From Rhodobacter sp. (GTDB lineage: Bacteria > Pseudomonadota > Alphaproteobacteria > Rhodobacterales > Rhodobacteraceae): a stretch of DNA of 64,000 bases. The notes beneath the pieces are model-generated. The model was given only the letters and a program-made list of their open reading frames with translations. It ran no database searches and had not been told where the DNA came from. Made by a program: the position numbers and the translations under genes. Position 1 is the first letter of the stretch, and each line of letters opens with the position of its first letter. This document shows positions 42,523 through 52,584 of this stretch, piece by piece. The DNA lies in the NCBI GenBank assembly GCA_027489175.1, contig JAIYAE010000019.1, positions 1-64,000 of the forward strand, written 5' to 3'.

Positions 42523-42767
42523 ACCCGGGCGATGCGCCCATCCGCCCCGAACTCGATGTTCAACCGGCTGACCGAATAATCCTCGGTCACGGGCATCCCC
42601 GGCTCGATCACCCGCGTCCCTATTGGCAGGGTCATCGCAGCCAACACCTCGCGCCCCTGTCCAACCAGCCCCTGCATCCCCGCCGCCCCGCAGGCGTTGC
42701 GGTCCGGCTCCTCGGCGGCAACGCAGCCGCCCAGGACAAGCGCCAGCAGTGGCGCCCGCCCGATCAT
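42510..42767 (-). CDS. I78-family peptidase-inhibitor-like lipoprotein, second of a tandem pair
   Basis: The 85-residue protein has an LALVLGGC lipobox-like signal and the family pattern: CGA near residue 26, LVGQ, RVIEPGMPVTEDYSVSRLNIEF and the final RVWCG. I78 family proteins include a fungal elastase inhibitor and many small bacterial proteins of unknown target. The Cys near the start and the terminal Cys probably form a disulfide. The start overlaps the upstream paralogue by 4 bases. It would sit on the periplasmic face of a membrane. Confidence 0.82.
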   Translation of the reverse strand: MIGRAPLLALVLGGCVAAEEPDRNACGAAGMQGLVGQGREVLAAMTLPIGTRVIEPGMPVTEDYSVSRLNIEFGADGRIARVWCG

Positions 42768-43039
42768 CCGCAGGTGACCTGTTCGATCCGGTCGAAGTCA
42801 TTCAGCCAGATGTTCAGGCGGTCGGCCTTGAAATCCATCGTGACGGCCATCCCCGGCTGGATCACCCGCAGGTCCTGGCTGAACCGCATCCCGTCCAGAA
42901 CCCGGCCGGGCTGGCCCACCAGATATTGCAGCTCGGACGCACCGCACAGATCGACCGGGTCCGCCGGTTCGACCGGCGTCACGACGCAACCTGCCAACAG
43001 CAGCGGGCCCAGGCAAAGGGCAGCAAGGACATGTTTCAT
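42764..43039 (-). CDS. I78-family peptidase-inhibitor-like lipoprotein, first of a tandem pair
   Basis: The 91-residue protein starts at 43039 with lipobox LLLAGC and shares with the next gene CGASELQYLVGQ, LRVIQPGMAVTMDFKADRLNIWL and the final VTCG. Both genes are coupled by an ATGA overlap. A much longer frame (to 44323) exists here but is antisense to the formaldehyde dehydrogenase gene and is rejected. Periplasmic lipoprotein; protease target unknown. Confidence 0.82.
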   Translation of the reverse strand: MKHVLAALCLGPLLLAGCVVTPVEPADPVDLCGASELQYLVGQPGRVLDGMRFSQDLRVIQPGMAVTMDFKADRLNIWLNDFDRIEQVTCG

Positions 43040-43111
43040 TTTCGTTTCCTGAATTGCTTTCCCGGCCAGTTTGGCACAGCTTGCACCAAAGGATAAGGGA
43101 AGGAATACCAG

Positions 43112-44247
<1,136 letters not shown>

Positions 44248-44248
<1 letters not shown>

Positions 44249-45012
44249 TGGCCCGCGATGGCGCAAAACTCCTCGCCGTCCTGATCGACGCCGACAACGT
44301 GCTTGCCAAGCATGCCGAGGCAATTCTGAAGGAAATCAGCACGATAGGCGAACCCGCCCTGCGCCGCGTCTATGGTGACTGGTCCAGCCAGCAGCTTGCC
44401 GGCTGGAAGACCCAGGCCCGCGATCTGGGCCTCGTGATGCATCAGCAGTCGGCCAACACCAAAGGCAAGAACGCCAGCGACATCGGCCTTGTGATCGACG
44501 CGATGGACATCCTGCACCAGGGCAAGTTCGATGGCTTTGTGCTGGTCTCCTCCGACAGCGACTTCACCCGCCTCGCCTCCCGCATCCGCGAAGAAGGGCT
44601 GGAGGTCGTCGGCATCGGCGAAGCCAAGACCCCAGAGAGCCTCCGCAAGGTCTGCAACCGCTTCATCCTGATCGAGAATATCGTGGCCGAAGCAGAAATC
44701 GAGACGCAGGCCGTGGTGCAAGCGAAGCCTGCCGCCCCTGTCACAAAGGCTGAGTCGGTTCCTGTCCCGGCACCAGTCAAGAAGCCAATGACCGAGGCAA
44801 TTCCCCTTATCTTCAAGGCGATGAAGAACATCGACCCTGACAGCGAGTGGTATCATTTGGGGCAATTGGGCCAGTACATGACCCGTGCCGACCCGGATTT
44901 TGACTCGCGCACCTACGGCGCGCCCAAGCTTTCAGACCTGATCAAGGGTCTGCCGAAACGGTTCGAAGTCAAAAAGGAAGGCAACATCCTGATGGTGCGC
45001 GACATCGCCTGA
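44248..45012 (+). CDS. NYN domain protein with C-terminal OST-HTH/LOTUS domain
   Basis: The 254-residue protein has an N-terminal NYN (PIN-like) ribonuclease domain with acidic residues in AVLIDADNVL (Asp14, Asp16), SANTKGKNASDIGLVIDAMD and VLVSSDSDF, and a C-terminal OST-HTH/LOTUS domain (about residues 180-250) usually linked to RNA binding. A Pro/Ala linker separates them. Such LabA-like proteins are thought to process or bind RNA in the cytoplasm. Its start overlaps the adhC stop, so the two are translated together, an unexpected pairing. Confidence 0.88.
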
Positions 45013-45041
45013 CTGTGGCCTGATATCCAGGCCTGACGGGC

Positions 45042-45908
45042 TCAGAAAATCGTCGCCAACCACGCAGCGAACTGATCCACCGCCGCGCGCCTTGGACCCT
45101 TTGGCAGCACCACCGCATAGGTGACCGACGGCAACCCGGTCACCGGCAGCACCACCAGCCGCCCGGCCTCCAGGTCGGGCAGGCAGATGATCTCGGTCGC
45201 CAGCATGGCCCCCAGGCCCTGCCGCGCTGCCGACATTTCAAGATGCGGACTTCCCAGCTGCACCCTCTGCAACCGGTTCGGATCAAGACCAGCAACGCGT
45301 AACTGGTCCATATCCCACTGGCTGTCCGCCCCCATGACCCAAGGCAGGTCCTGCGGGTCCTTCCCTGACCGCGCCAGCACCGGGGCCGCCGTTGCCAGCA
45401 AGGGCGTCCGCCGCAGGGGCCGGACCTCCTGATCCGACCGCGCGACCCAACCGTCAGCCAGCACACGGATCGCCATGTCAAAGCCGTCCCGCTCAAACTC
45501 CGCCAGCGCGGGGCTTGGCGACATCGCCACCTCCACCCCCGGATGGCGCGCCCAGAAGTCGGGCAGCCGCGGCATGATATGGGTTTCGGCGATGAAGGTC
45601 GTCGTCGCCACCCGCAACACCCGCCGCGCCTCACGCTGGCGCAGGGTCTCGATCCCTTGCGCAATGGCACCAAACCCCTCGCCCAACGCCTGCGCCAGGG
45701 CCTCACCCGCCTCGGTCAGGCTGACCGTCCGCCCCGCCCGCCGCACCAGGGTGACACCAAGCTCTGCCTCCAACCCACGCACGGCTTGGGTCACCGCCGC
45801 GTGCGTGACGTTCAGCATCCGCCCGGCCTCGGCGAAACTGCCCTGCCGGGCCGTCGCATCAAAGGCCCGCAAGGACGACAAGGATGGCAGATCTCGCCAG
45901 CGCAACAC
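45042..45908 (-). CDS. LysR-family transcriptional regulator (GcvA-like)
   Basis: The 288-residue protein has an N-terminal helix-turn-helix (SLSSLRAFDATARQGSFAEA, NVTHAAVTQAVRGLE) and a C-terminal ligand-binding domain. The start is a GTG at 45908. It diverges from a small gene at 46005 with 96 bases between. GcvA-type regulators control glycine cleavage or small-molecule transport in studied species; no such target lies next door, so the regulon is unknown. Confidence 0.9.
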   Translation of the reverse strand: MLRWRDLPSLSSLRAFDATARQGSFAEAGRMLNVTHAAVTQAVRGLEAELGVTLVRRAGRTVSLTEAGEALAQALGEGFGAIAQGIETLRQREARRVLRVATTTFIAETHIMPRLPDFWARHPGVEVAMSPSPALAEFERDGFDMAIRVLADGWVARSDQEVRPLRRTPLLATAAPVLARSGKDPQDLPWVMGADSQWDMDQLRVAGLDPNRLQRVQLGSPHLEMSAARQGLGAMLATEIICLPDLEAGRLVVLPVTGLPSVTYAVVLPKGPRRAAVDQFAAWLATIF

Positions 45909-46004
45909 GTAAGCTCACCTTTCGTCCCAAGGATTTTCCTGAGTCGGAGTATCACAGGTTTTCTGACATTCCCAAGGGACAATTCCACCGTCGGGACGAA
46001 AGCC

Positions 46005-46211
46005 ATGCACAGCGTCAACCTTGACCTGCTTCACGCCACAGCCACCCACCACCCCGATGGCCGCCCGAAGGATCCGCACGCCCAGCACAGCGCAACGTGC
46101 GCGGCCCTAGACCGCGCCAACCGCCGCGCCCTCTGGCGCGCCTGGGCAGCCCGCCTGCGCAAGGCCATGACCTTGCGCACCGCGAAACCCCAGAAGGAAC
46201 CCCAGCCTTAG
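46005..46211 (+). CDS. Small basic hypothetical protein
   Basis: The 68-residue protein has many His and Arg residues and two Cys-free helical stretches (DRANRRALWRAWAARLRKAM). GGGACGAAAG before the ATG is a fair ribosome-binding site. It diverges from the LysR gene, which may control it. No family is recognised; similar short basic proteins occur at this kind of place in the Rhodobacteraceae. Confidence 0.55.
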   Translation: MHSVNLDLLHATATHHPDGRPKDPHAQHSATCAALDRANRRALWRAWAARLRKAMTLRTAKPQKEPQP

Positions 46212-46213
46212 CC

Positions 46214-46264
46214 CTTTCATTCTGGCCCAAATATCCCGGGGTCCGGGGCAGCGCCCCGGCGGCC
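46214..46264 (-). repeat. Rhodobacteraceae-type intergenic repeat, copy 1
   Basis: Reading the minus strand, a CCGGGGC/GCCCCGG hairpin (46243-46259) is followed by ACCCCGGGATATTTGGG and an A-rich tail CAGAATGAAA. The same order occurs at 58.8 kb. It lies between convergent genes. Confidence 0.7.
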
Positions 46265-46281
46265 AGCCAAGGGCGCAGCCC

Positions 46282-46764
46282 TCAATCCACCTCAACCGTA
46301 ACCCAGGTTTCGAAACACACGCCCCCTGCCAGCGCCATCACGCCAATCGTCGCCCGGCCCCCAAGCCCGCGTTCTGGCCCGAACACCTCGACAAACAGGT
46401 CCGACAGGCCCGATGAGACCTTGTGTACCTCTTCATACTCCGGCGTGCAGACGACAAAGTTCAGGCTGCGCACGATCCCCTTGACCCGGTCCAAGGACCC
46501 CACCGCCTGCCGGATGCCACCCAGCACGTTCAGCCCGGTCTGTCGCGCAGCCAGATAGCCCTGATCCGTCGTCACATCCGCACCAAGCCGCCCCTTGTGG
46601 GTGATCTCGGCCCCAATCTGCGCCACATGGCCGGACAGGAACAACAGGCTTCCCACCCGGTGGAAGGGCTTCATCGTGCCGTAATCGGCCCCGTAATAGC
46701 CCATAAGGTCAAAGTCCGGGATATCGAGGCCCATCTCCAGGGCCAGCCGTTCGGGGGATGTCAT
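46282..46764 (-). CDS. RidA (YjgF/UK114) family protein
   Basis: The 160-residue protein starts at 46764 behind GGAGACACGC. It has the family strands VGSLLFLSGHVAQIG and the C-terminal VCFETWVTVEVD. RidA proteins deaminate reactive enamine/imine intermediates. This one carries an N-terminal extension relative to the usual 130 residues (SPERLALEMGLDIPDFDLMGYYGADYG split here) and the arginine that binds carboxylates in RidA proper is not clearly conserved, so it may belong to a non-RidA subgroup. Confidence 0.85.
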   Translation of the reverse strand: MTSPERLALEMGLDIPDFDLMGYYGADYGTMKPFHRVGSLLFLSGHVAQIGAEITHKGRLGADVTTDQGYLAARQTGLNVLGGIRQAVGSLDRVKGIVRSLNFVVCTPEYEEVHKVSSGLSDLFVEVFGPERGLGGRATIGVMALAGGVCFETWVTVEVD

Positions 46765-47025
46765 GCGTGTCTCCTTTCCCACCACCCTGCCCAGTGCGCC
46801 GATTCGCCGCCATGGTTAATCGCGCCCTCCGCCACCGCGCGTAGAGACGGAAGGAAGACGCACGGAAGACAAGGGCAAGACCGTAGAAAGACCCGAAATC
46901 CGCAAGATTACCCCAGCGTTCACAAGGGCTTGGCCGTCCCGTGCACCCCCGAACCAAAGCTCTCTCGAAATCTGCATTCACCAATCCTTCACCAGTCCCT
47001 ACCTTCCTGCCAAAGGAGCTTCATC

Positions 47026-48063
47026 ATGACTCAGGTATCCCTTGGCCTCGACACTTTCGGCGACGTGACCCACGGCCCCGATGGCCAATTGCAAGCGATG
47101 GACGTCACCCTGCGCGAGGTGTTGGATCAGGCCACGCTCGCCGATGAGATCGGCATCGATTTCATCGGCCTTGGCGAACATCACCGCGCGGATTTCGCGA
47201 TCTCGGCGCCGGAAATCGTGCTGGCCGCCATCGCCGGGCGGACGCAGCGGATCAAGCTTGGCACCGCGGTCACCGTCCTGTCGACCGACGATCCCGTCCG
47301 GGTCTTCCAGCGCTTTTCCACGCTGAACGCGCTGTCCGGCGGCCGGGCCGAGCCGATCCTCGGGCGCGGGTCCTTCACCGAAAGTTATCCGCTCTTCGGC
47401 CATGATCTGAACGACTACGAACAACTCTTCGAAGAACGCCTTGACCTCTTCGCCCAACTCACCCGCTCCCCCACCGTCACCTGGTCGGGTGAGACGCGCA
47501 GCCCGTTGAAAAACCAACCAGTTTTCCCGACCTTGGGTCAACCGATGACCGTCTGGGTCGGCGTCGGCGGCAGCCCGGAAAGCGTGGTCCGCGTCGTGCG
47601 GCACGACCTGCAACTAATGCTGGCGATCATCGGCGGCGATTCCGCCCGCTTTGCCCCCTACATCGACCTTTACCACCGCGCCTGCGCCCAGCTTGGCCGG
47701 CCCGTGCGCCCCGTGGGCGTCCATTCCCCCGGCTTCGTCGCCGAGACGGACGACGCCGCGCAAGAGGCCCTCTGGCCGCACTACGCCGACATGTTCGGCC
47801 GCATCGGGCGTGAACGTGGCTGGCCCCCGGTCACCCGCGAAAAGTTCCTCGCCGAAGTACAGCACGGCGCGCTTTATGTAGGCTCGCCCGAAACCGTGGC
47901 CCGCAAGATTGCCAAGACCGTCCGGACCTTGGGCATCCAGCGCTTTGACATGAAGTATTCGACCGGCCCGATGCCCCATGCGGCGCTGATGAACTGCATC
48001 CGCCTTTACGGCGAAAAGGTCATCCCGATGGTGCGCGACATGCTGACCGCCAAAGCCGCCTGA
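47026..48063 (+). CDS. LLM class flavin-dependent oxidoreductase
   Basis: The 345-residue luciferase-like monooxygenase family protein begins VSLGLDTFGDVTHG and has FIGLGEHHRADFAISAPEIVLAAIAG, SGGRAEPILGRGSF and the final IRLYGEKVIPMVRDML. AAAGGAGCTTCATC precedes the ATG at 47026, which is better placed than upstream starts. These enzymes use FMNH2 or coenzyme F420-like flavins on unknown substrates; this subgroup (about 340 residues) is usually annotated as an uncharacterised LLM oxidoreductase. Confidence 0.88.
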   Translation: MTQVSLGLDTFGDVTHGPDGQLQAMDVTLREVLDQATLADEIGIDFIGLGEHHRADFAISAPEIVLAAIAGRTQRIKLGTAVTVLSTDDPVRVFQRFSTLNALSGGRAEPILGRGSFTESYPLFGHDLNDYEQLFEERLDLFAQLTRSPTVTWSGETRSPLKNQPVFPTLGQPMTVWVGVGGSPESVVRVVRHDLQLMLAIIGGDSARFAPYIDLYHRACAQLGRPVRPVGVHSPGFVAETDDAAQEALWPHYADMFGRIGRERGWPPVTREKFLAEVQHGALYVGSPETVARKIAKTVRTLGIQRFDMKYSTGPMPHAALMNCIRLYGEKVIPMVRDMLTAKAA

Positions 48064-48110
48064 CCCGACAGCGGGGCCGGTCAGACGTGCCCGCCCCGTT
48101 TCGCCTTGCC

Positions 48111-49013
48111 TCAGGCACCCAGATGGTGAGTTCCGCGCTTGGCCGCCAGCAACATCTGCCGCTGCCGCTCCCGAAACCGGGCGCGGTCGGCGGCGGAGAA
48201 TTCGCCCACGCAAGCCGCGCAGCACACGCCTTCCTCATAGTCCGGATGGTGCCGACCTTCCGCAGTCACCGGCCTGCGGCAGGCCCCGCAGGCGGTCAGC
48301 CCGCCCGGCTTCAGCCCGTGGCCGATAGACACGCGGTCATCGAAGACAAAGCACTCACCCTGCCACAGGCTTTCGCCTTCGGGCACCTCTTCCAGGTATT
48401 TCAAGATACCGCCCTTGAGGTGATAGACCTCGTTAAGCCCCTGCCCCAGAAGGTAATTCGTCGACTTCTCGCAGCGGATGCCCCCGGTGCAGAACATCGC
48501 CACGCGCTTGCCGGCAAAGCGGTCGCGGTTGGCTTGCCACCATTCCGGAAACTCGCCAAAGCTCCGGGTGCCGGGGTCCACCGCGCCCTGAAACGTGCCA
48601 ATCGCCACTTCGTAGTCATTCCGGGTGTCGATCACCACCGTATCGGGATCCGCGATCAGCGCGTTCCAGTCGGCAGGCCGCACATAATTGCCAACCCGCG
48701 CCAAGGGGTCCACATCGGGCTGGCCCATCGTCACGATTTCACGCTTCAGGCGCACCTTCATGCGGCCAAAGGGCATGGTCTCGGCCGGGCTTTCCTTCCA
48801 TTCCAGCCCCGCGCAACCGGGCAGCGCCTTGATCGCCTCCAGCACCGCCTGAACCCCTGCAGAAAGCCCGGCGATGGTACCGTTGATCCCCTCGGGCGCC
48901 AGCAGAAGCGACCCCTTCACCCCGTTCGCGGCGCAGACCTCCACCAGCCCTGGCCGCAAACTGGCAGGGTCAGGAAAGCGGGTGAACTGGTATAACGCGG
49001 CCACGGTCAGCAT
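48111..49013 (-). CDS. trhO: tRNA uridine(34) hydroxylase / rhodanese-domain protein TrhO
   Basis: The 300-residue protein starts [10 protein letters not shown]. It has an N-terminal acylphosphatase-like domain with [13 protein letters not shown] and a rhodanese domain with the loop [12 protein letters not shown] (Cys175, Cys181), the arrangement of TrhO (YceA), which puts a hydroxyl on U34 of tRNA. A C-terminal extension (residues about 240-300) adds CGACRRPV and CCAAC, four or more cysteines likely to bind zinc. This extension is common in alphaproteobacterial TrhO. The start at 49013 is chosen; the frame runs further upstream without support. Confidence 0.92.
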   Translation of the reverse strand: MLTVAALYQFTRFPDPASLRPGLVEVCAANGVKGSLLLAPEGINGTIAGLSAGVQAVLEAIKALPGCAGLEWKESPAETMPFGRMKVRLKREIVTMGQPDVDPLARVGNYVRPADWNALIADPDTVVIDTRNDYEVAIGTFQGAVDPGTRSFGEFPEWWQANRDRFAGKRVAMFCTGGIRCEKSTNYLLGQGLNEVYHLKGGILKYLEEVPEGESLWQGECFVFDDRVSIGHGLKPGGLTACGACRRPVTAEGRHHPDYEEGVCCAACVGEFSAADRARFRERQRQMLLAAKRGTHHLGA

Positions 49014-49120
49014 AGGGTCTGTTAGCGCCGATGGACCCGGAACTTCAAGCACTTCGCTTGACGCCCCGATCAGGCGCACTTACGCACGTTGCGTGAACCC
49101 CGCACCCTAGGGAGGCCGCG

Positions 49121-49729
49121 ATGAACGCCGCAACCGAAGCCTTGATCGTGATCGACGTGCAGAATGACTTCTGCCCCGGCGGTGCCTTGGCCGTGGCTGG
49201 CGGGGATGAAATCATTGGCCGGATCAATGCTCTGATGGGCGACTTCGCCACCGTCGTTCTGACGCAGGACTGGCACCCCGCTACCCACGCCAGCTTTGCC
49301 GCGAACCATCCCGGCGCGGCCGCGTTCAGCCTGACCCAGATGCCCTACGGCCCGCAGGTCCTGTGGCCCACGCATTGCGTGCAAGGCACGGTGGGGGCGG
49401 CCTTTCACAGCGCCCTGCGCACCGACCCTGCGCAACTGATTGTCCGCAAAGGCTTTCGGCCAGAGATCGACAGCTATTCCGCGTTCTTTGAGAATGACCA
49501 GACCACCCCCACTGGCCTTGAGGGCTATCTGCGCAGCCGGGGCGTGACCTCGGCCACCTTTGTCGGTCTGGCGACGGATTACTGCGTGGCCTACTCCGCC
49601 CTCGACGCCGCGCGGCTGGGGTTCAAGGCCACGGTCCTGATGGGGGCCTGCCGCGCGATTGACCTGAACGGCTCTCTCGCCGAGGCGGAAACGAAACTGC
49701 GCGCCGCCGGCGTCACCCTGGAGGCCTGA
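49121..49729 (+). CDS. pncA: Nicotinamidase PncA
   Basis: The 202-residue enzyme converts nicotinamide to nicotinate. The catalytic triad is Asp12, Lys110 and Cys155 (ALIVIDVQNDFCPGG, VRKGF and ATDYCVAYS), and metal ligands are in TQDWHPATH. GGGAGGCCGCG precedes the ATG. It is followed three bases later by pncB, so this is an NAD-salvage operon: nicotinamide to nicotinate to nicotinate mononucleotide. Confidence 0.95.
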   Translation: MNAATEALIVIDVQNDFCPGGALAVAGGDEIIGRINALMGDFATVVLTQDWHPATHASFAANHPGAAAFSLTQMPYGPQVLWPTHCVQGTVGAAFHSALRTDPAQLIVRKGFRPEIDSYSAFFENDQTTPTGLEGYLRSRGVTSATFVGLATDYCVAYSALDAARLGFKATVLMGACRAIDLNGSLAEAETKLRAAGVTLEA

Positions 49730-49731
49730 AC

Positions 49732-51024
49732 ATGGTCGACATCGCCACCCGCGTCTGGAACCACAAGTGGAAGATCGACCCCATCGTGCGATCGCTGATC
49801 GACACCGACTTTTACAAGCTGCTGATGTGCCAGTCGATTTTCCGTAACAAGCCGGAAACGAACGTGGTCTTCACCCTGATCAACCGGTCGACTAAGATCC
49901 GTCTTGCCGACCTGATCGACGAAGGCGAACTGCGTGAGCAGCTGGAACACGTCCGCTCTCTTTCGCTGACGCGCGGCGAAAGCACCTGGCTGCGGGGCAA
50001 TACCTTCTACGGCAAGCGCCAGATGTTTCGCCCCGACTTCATGGAATGGTTCGAAGGCCTGCGCCTGCCCGCCTATCACCTCGAAAAGCACGACGGCCAG
50101 TTCCAGCTGACGTTTGAGGGCACTTGGCCCGATGTCATGCTGTGGGAGATTCCCGCCCTTGCCGTGCTGATGGAACTGCGCAGCCGCGCCGTCCTGAACA
50201 CCATGGGCAAGTTTGAGCTGCAGGTCCTGTACGCCCGTGCGATGACCCGCGCCTGGGAAAAGATCGAACGGCTGCGCAAGATCGACGGCCTCAGGATCGC
50301 CGATTTCGGCACAAGGCGGCGGCATTCCTTCCTGTGGCAGGACTGGACGGTGCAGGCGATGCAAGAGGGGCTTGGCGCCAAATTCATCGGGACCTCGAAC
50401 TGCAAGATCGCGATGCTGCGCGACATCGAGGCGATCGGGACCAATGCCCACGAACTGCCCATGGTCTACTCTGCCCTCGCCGACAGCGATGCCGAGTTGC
50501 GCCAGGCACCCTATCAGGTGCTGGCCGACTGGCAGGAGGAACACGACGGCAACCTGCGGATCATCCTGCCCGACACCTATGGCACCGAAGGGTTCCTGAA
50601 GAACGCGCCCGACTGGCTGGCTGGCTGGACCGGCATCCGCATCGACAGCGGTGACCCGGCCACCGGCGCGGAAATCGCGATCCGCTGGTGGCAGGACCGC
50701 GGCGAAGACCCGCGCCAGAAGCTGGTGATCTTCTCGGATGGTCTTGACGTGCCCAAGATCGAAGAGCTGCACGCCCAGTTCAAGGGCCGGGTAAAGGTGT
50801 CGTTCGGCTGGGGGACGATGCTGACCAACGACTTCCGCGGTCTGGTGGACGGCGACGCGCTGGCCCCGTTCAGCCTGGTCTGCAAGGCGCAAAGCGCCAA
50901 CGGGCGGCCGACGGTCAAGCTGTCGGACAACCCGGCCAAGGCGATGGGACCGGCGGATGAGATCGAGCGCTACAAGCGGGTCTTCGGCGTCGGCGCACAA
51001 CCGGCGCTGGAGGTGGTGGTTTAG
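49732..51024 (+). CDS. pncB: Nicotinate phosphoribosyltransferase PncB
   Basis: The 430-residue enzyme joins nicotinate with PRPP in the Preiss-Handler pathway. Family signatures are SLIDTDFYKLLMCQSIF, FGTRRRHSFLWQDWTV, IGTSNCKIAMLRDIEAIGTNAHE and RIDSGDPATGAEIAIRWW. It begins 3 bases after pncA behind GGAGGCCTGAAC. A symmetrical hairpin follows the stop. Confidence 0.96.
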   Translation: MVDIATRVWNHKWKIDPIVRSLIDTDFYKLLMCQSIFRNKPETNVVFTLINRSTKIRLADLIDEGELREQLEHVRSLSLTRGESTWLRGNTFYGKRQMFRPDFMEWFEGLRLPAYHLEKHDGQFQLTFEGTWPDVMLWEIPALAVLMELRSRAVLNTMGKFELQVLYARAMTRAWEKIERLRKIDGLRIADFGTRRRHSFLWQDWTVQAMQEGLGAKFIGTSNCKIAMLRDIEAIGTNAHELPMVYSALADSDAELRQAPYQVLADWQEEHDGNLRIILPDTYGTEGFLKNAPDWLAGWTGIRIDSGDPATGAEIAIRWWQDRGEDPRQKLVIFSDGLDVPKIEELHAQFKGRVKVSFGWGTMLTNDFRGLVDGDALAPFSLVCKAQSANGRPTVKLSDNPAKAMGPADEIERYKRVFGVGAQPALEVVV

Positions 51025-51036
51025 ACCACCGGGCAC

Positions 51037-51055
51037 GATTTTTCTGCGAAAAATC
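51037..51055. terminator. Terminator-like hairpin between pncB and the APH-like kinase
   Basis: GATTTTTC (51037-51044) pairs with GAAAAATC (51048-51055), loop TGC. It sits between two convergent gene ends and can work in both directions. Confidence 0.6.
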
Positions 51056-51063
51056 AACCTTGG

Positions 51064-51975
51064 TCAGGCGTTCAGCACAACCTCGGCCCAGTGCACCGCG
51101 CGCGCCAGATGGCTGCGGTGGATCGGGTCATCGGCCCCGAGGCGCGGCATCGTCCAGCCGACCGAGGCGCAGGTGCGGGCCAGCGTGAACGCCTCGACCA
51201 GCGCGGTGTCGGTGGTTCCGTAGCCCGCCATCAAGGCGTCACGGATGGCTGGATAGGCCGGCTCATACAGGTTCTGGCTGAGGACCGTGCCGAGGTCATA
51301 AAGCCGAAAGCCAAAGCCTGAATCGTCAAAATCGATCAGCGAAACCGCCTGCCCATCCACCAGCACGTTTTCCCGCAGCACATCGGCATGGATCAGCCCT
51401 TGATCACCCGCCAACCGCTCCCGCAGGGCGTCGCGGGCGCGCAAGAGAGCCGCCCGCTGGTCGGCACTCGCCACCGGATGATCCCAGAACCGGCCCCAGA
51501 ACGGCGCCTCACCCACCAGCCCCTGAAGGTCCCATTTGGGCCGTGTAAAGCCTTCCGGCAGCACCAGCGCGTCGGTCGCCCGGTGCAGCCGCGCCAGAAG
51601 CCCGCCCAAGGTGTGATGAAGGTCCAGCGTCTGCGCCAAGGGCCGGGCGAAGGGCACCCCAGCCTCGCCCAAGGCCTCTCCCTCAAGCCAGCCGATGGCC
51701 GAGGCGTGGCGGCCAGTGGACAGCGTCACCAGCACCCCGCCCCCAAGCGAAGGCAATGCCGCCGGCACCGGCAACCCGGCCCGCGCCAGCGCATCGCACC
51801 ACCAAAGTTCCGACCCGATTGCCGCCGTGGACTGATATCCCACCCGGTGCAGCCGCAAGGCCGCGCGGCCCGAAGGCAGGGCCATCTCATAGACCACATT
51901 CTCACGGTCCCGCAGCAGGCGGGTAAGCCGCCCGCCCCACAGCGATGCCGCCTCAGCCGCCAGCCTTGCGGTCAT
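51064..51975 (-). CDS. Phosphotransferase of the APH / homoserine-kinase-II type
   Basis: The 303-residue protein has a protein-kinase-like fold with a Brenner-type motif LIHADVLRENVL (catalytic Asp) and SLIDFDDSGFGFRLYDL (DFD metal site). The N-terminal lobe carries NVVYEMALPSGRAALRLH. Such proteins phosphorylate small molecules or act as SrkA-like stress kinases; the substrate is not set by sequence. Its ATG overlaps the arfB stop by 4 bases (ATGA), so the two are coupled. Confidence 0.85.
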   Translation of the reverse strand: MTARLAAEAASLWGGRLTRLLRDRENVVYEMALPSGRAALRLHRVGYQSTAAIGSELWWCDALARAGLPVPAALPSLGGGVLVTLSTGRHASAIGWLEGEALGEAGVPFARPLAQTLDLHHTLGGLLARLHRATDALVLPEGFTRPKWDLQGLVGEAPFWGRFWDHPVASADQRAALLRARDALRERLAGDQGLIHADVLRENVLVDGQAVSLIDFDDSGFGFRLYDLGTVLSQNLYEPAYPAIRDALMAGYGTTDTALVEAFTLARTCASVGWTMPRLGADDPIHRSHLARAVHWAEVVLNA

Positions 51976-52394
51976 TCCTCATCGCCGATCTTGCCGCGCA
52001 GCGACTTCACCTCGCCCCGCTGAGTTTTCGCCGCGATCCGGCGGCGCTGGCTGCCAAGGGTCGGCTTGGTGGCGATCCGGCGCTTTGGCACCACAAGGGC
52101 GGCGCGGATCATTTCGACCAGACGTTCGCGGGCAATCTCGCGGTTGCGGGCCTGGCTGCGGGTGTCATCGACCTGCAGCACAATCGCGCCTTCCAGCGTC
52201 CATTTCCGCCCGGCCAGCTTTTTCAGCCGCGTTTTGACCGAGGATGCCAGATGCGGCGACCGCTCTGCCTCAAACCGAAGCTCAACCGCAGTGGATACTT
52301 TGTTGACGTTCTGCCCCCCGGGACCGGAGGCGCGCATGAAGCTTTCCGAAAGCTCCCAGTCGGCGATTGCGATGGTATCGGTCACAAAAAGCAT
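51972..52394 (-). CDS. arfB: Peptidyl-tRNA hydrolase ArfB (release-factor-like ribosome rescue)
   Basis: The 140-residue protein has the class I release-factor catalytic motif GGQ (residues 26-28 in RASGPGGQNVNKVSTAVEL) and a basic C-terminal tail (TKPTLGSQRRRIAAKTQRGEVKS) that threads into the mRNA channel of stalled ribosomes. It hydrolyses peptidyl-tRNA on non-stop ribosomes. The start MLFVTD at 52394 is chosen; a longer frame to 52559 overlaps the structured AT-rich gap and is rejected. Confidence 0.92.
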   Translation of the reverse strand: MLFVTDTIAIADWELSESFMRASGPGGQNVNKVSTAVELRFEAERSPHLASSVKTRLKKLAGRKWTLEGAIVLQVDDTRSQARNREIARERLVEMIRAALVVPKRRIATKPTLGSQRRRIAAKTQRGEVKSLRGKIGDEE

Positions 52395-52426
52395 GGCGTC
52401 ACGATAGTGAAGCGGGGGCAAAAGAG

Positions 52427-52455
52427 AAAGGGTTGCCGGAGTGCGGCAACCCTTT
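52427..52455 (-). terminator. Strong hairpin upstream of arfB, terminator on the minus strand
   Basis: AAAGGGTTGCCG (52427-52438) pairs perfectly with CGGCAACCCTTT (52444-52455), loop GAGTG. On the minus strand it is followed by CTCTTTTGC. It could end a minus-strand transcript starting further upstream, for example the candidate short gene at 52528-52584. Confidence 0.7.
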
Positions 52456-52527
52456 CCGAGATCCAAGGAGATGAGCCAGTTAGGCATCAAAATCCAATTG
52501 GTGGTCTGTTTACCTGAAGGGCTGCCT

Positions 52528-52584
52528 TCAGAAAACAATCCCTCCAACTGTCCCGACACGTCTCTCCACTATCACTCTGGACAC
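52528..52584 (-). CDS. Candidate 18-residue peptide behind a perfect Shine-Dalgarno sequence
   Basis: A GTG at 52584 lies 7 bases after GGAGG within GAAAGGAGGTGATCCAG, a 17-base match to the complement of the 16S rRNA 3' end. The frame reads MSRVIVERRVGTVGGIVF and stops inside the hairpin CTGAAGG/CCTTCAG (52514-52531). No family is recognised. Whether it is translated is unknown; the Shine-Dalgarno match is the only strong evidence. Confidence 0.35.
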   Translation of the reverse strand: MSRVIVERRVGTVGGIVF

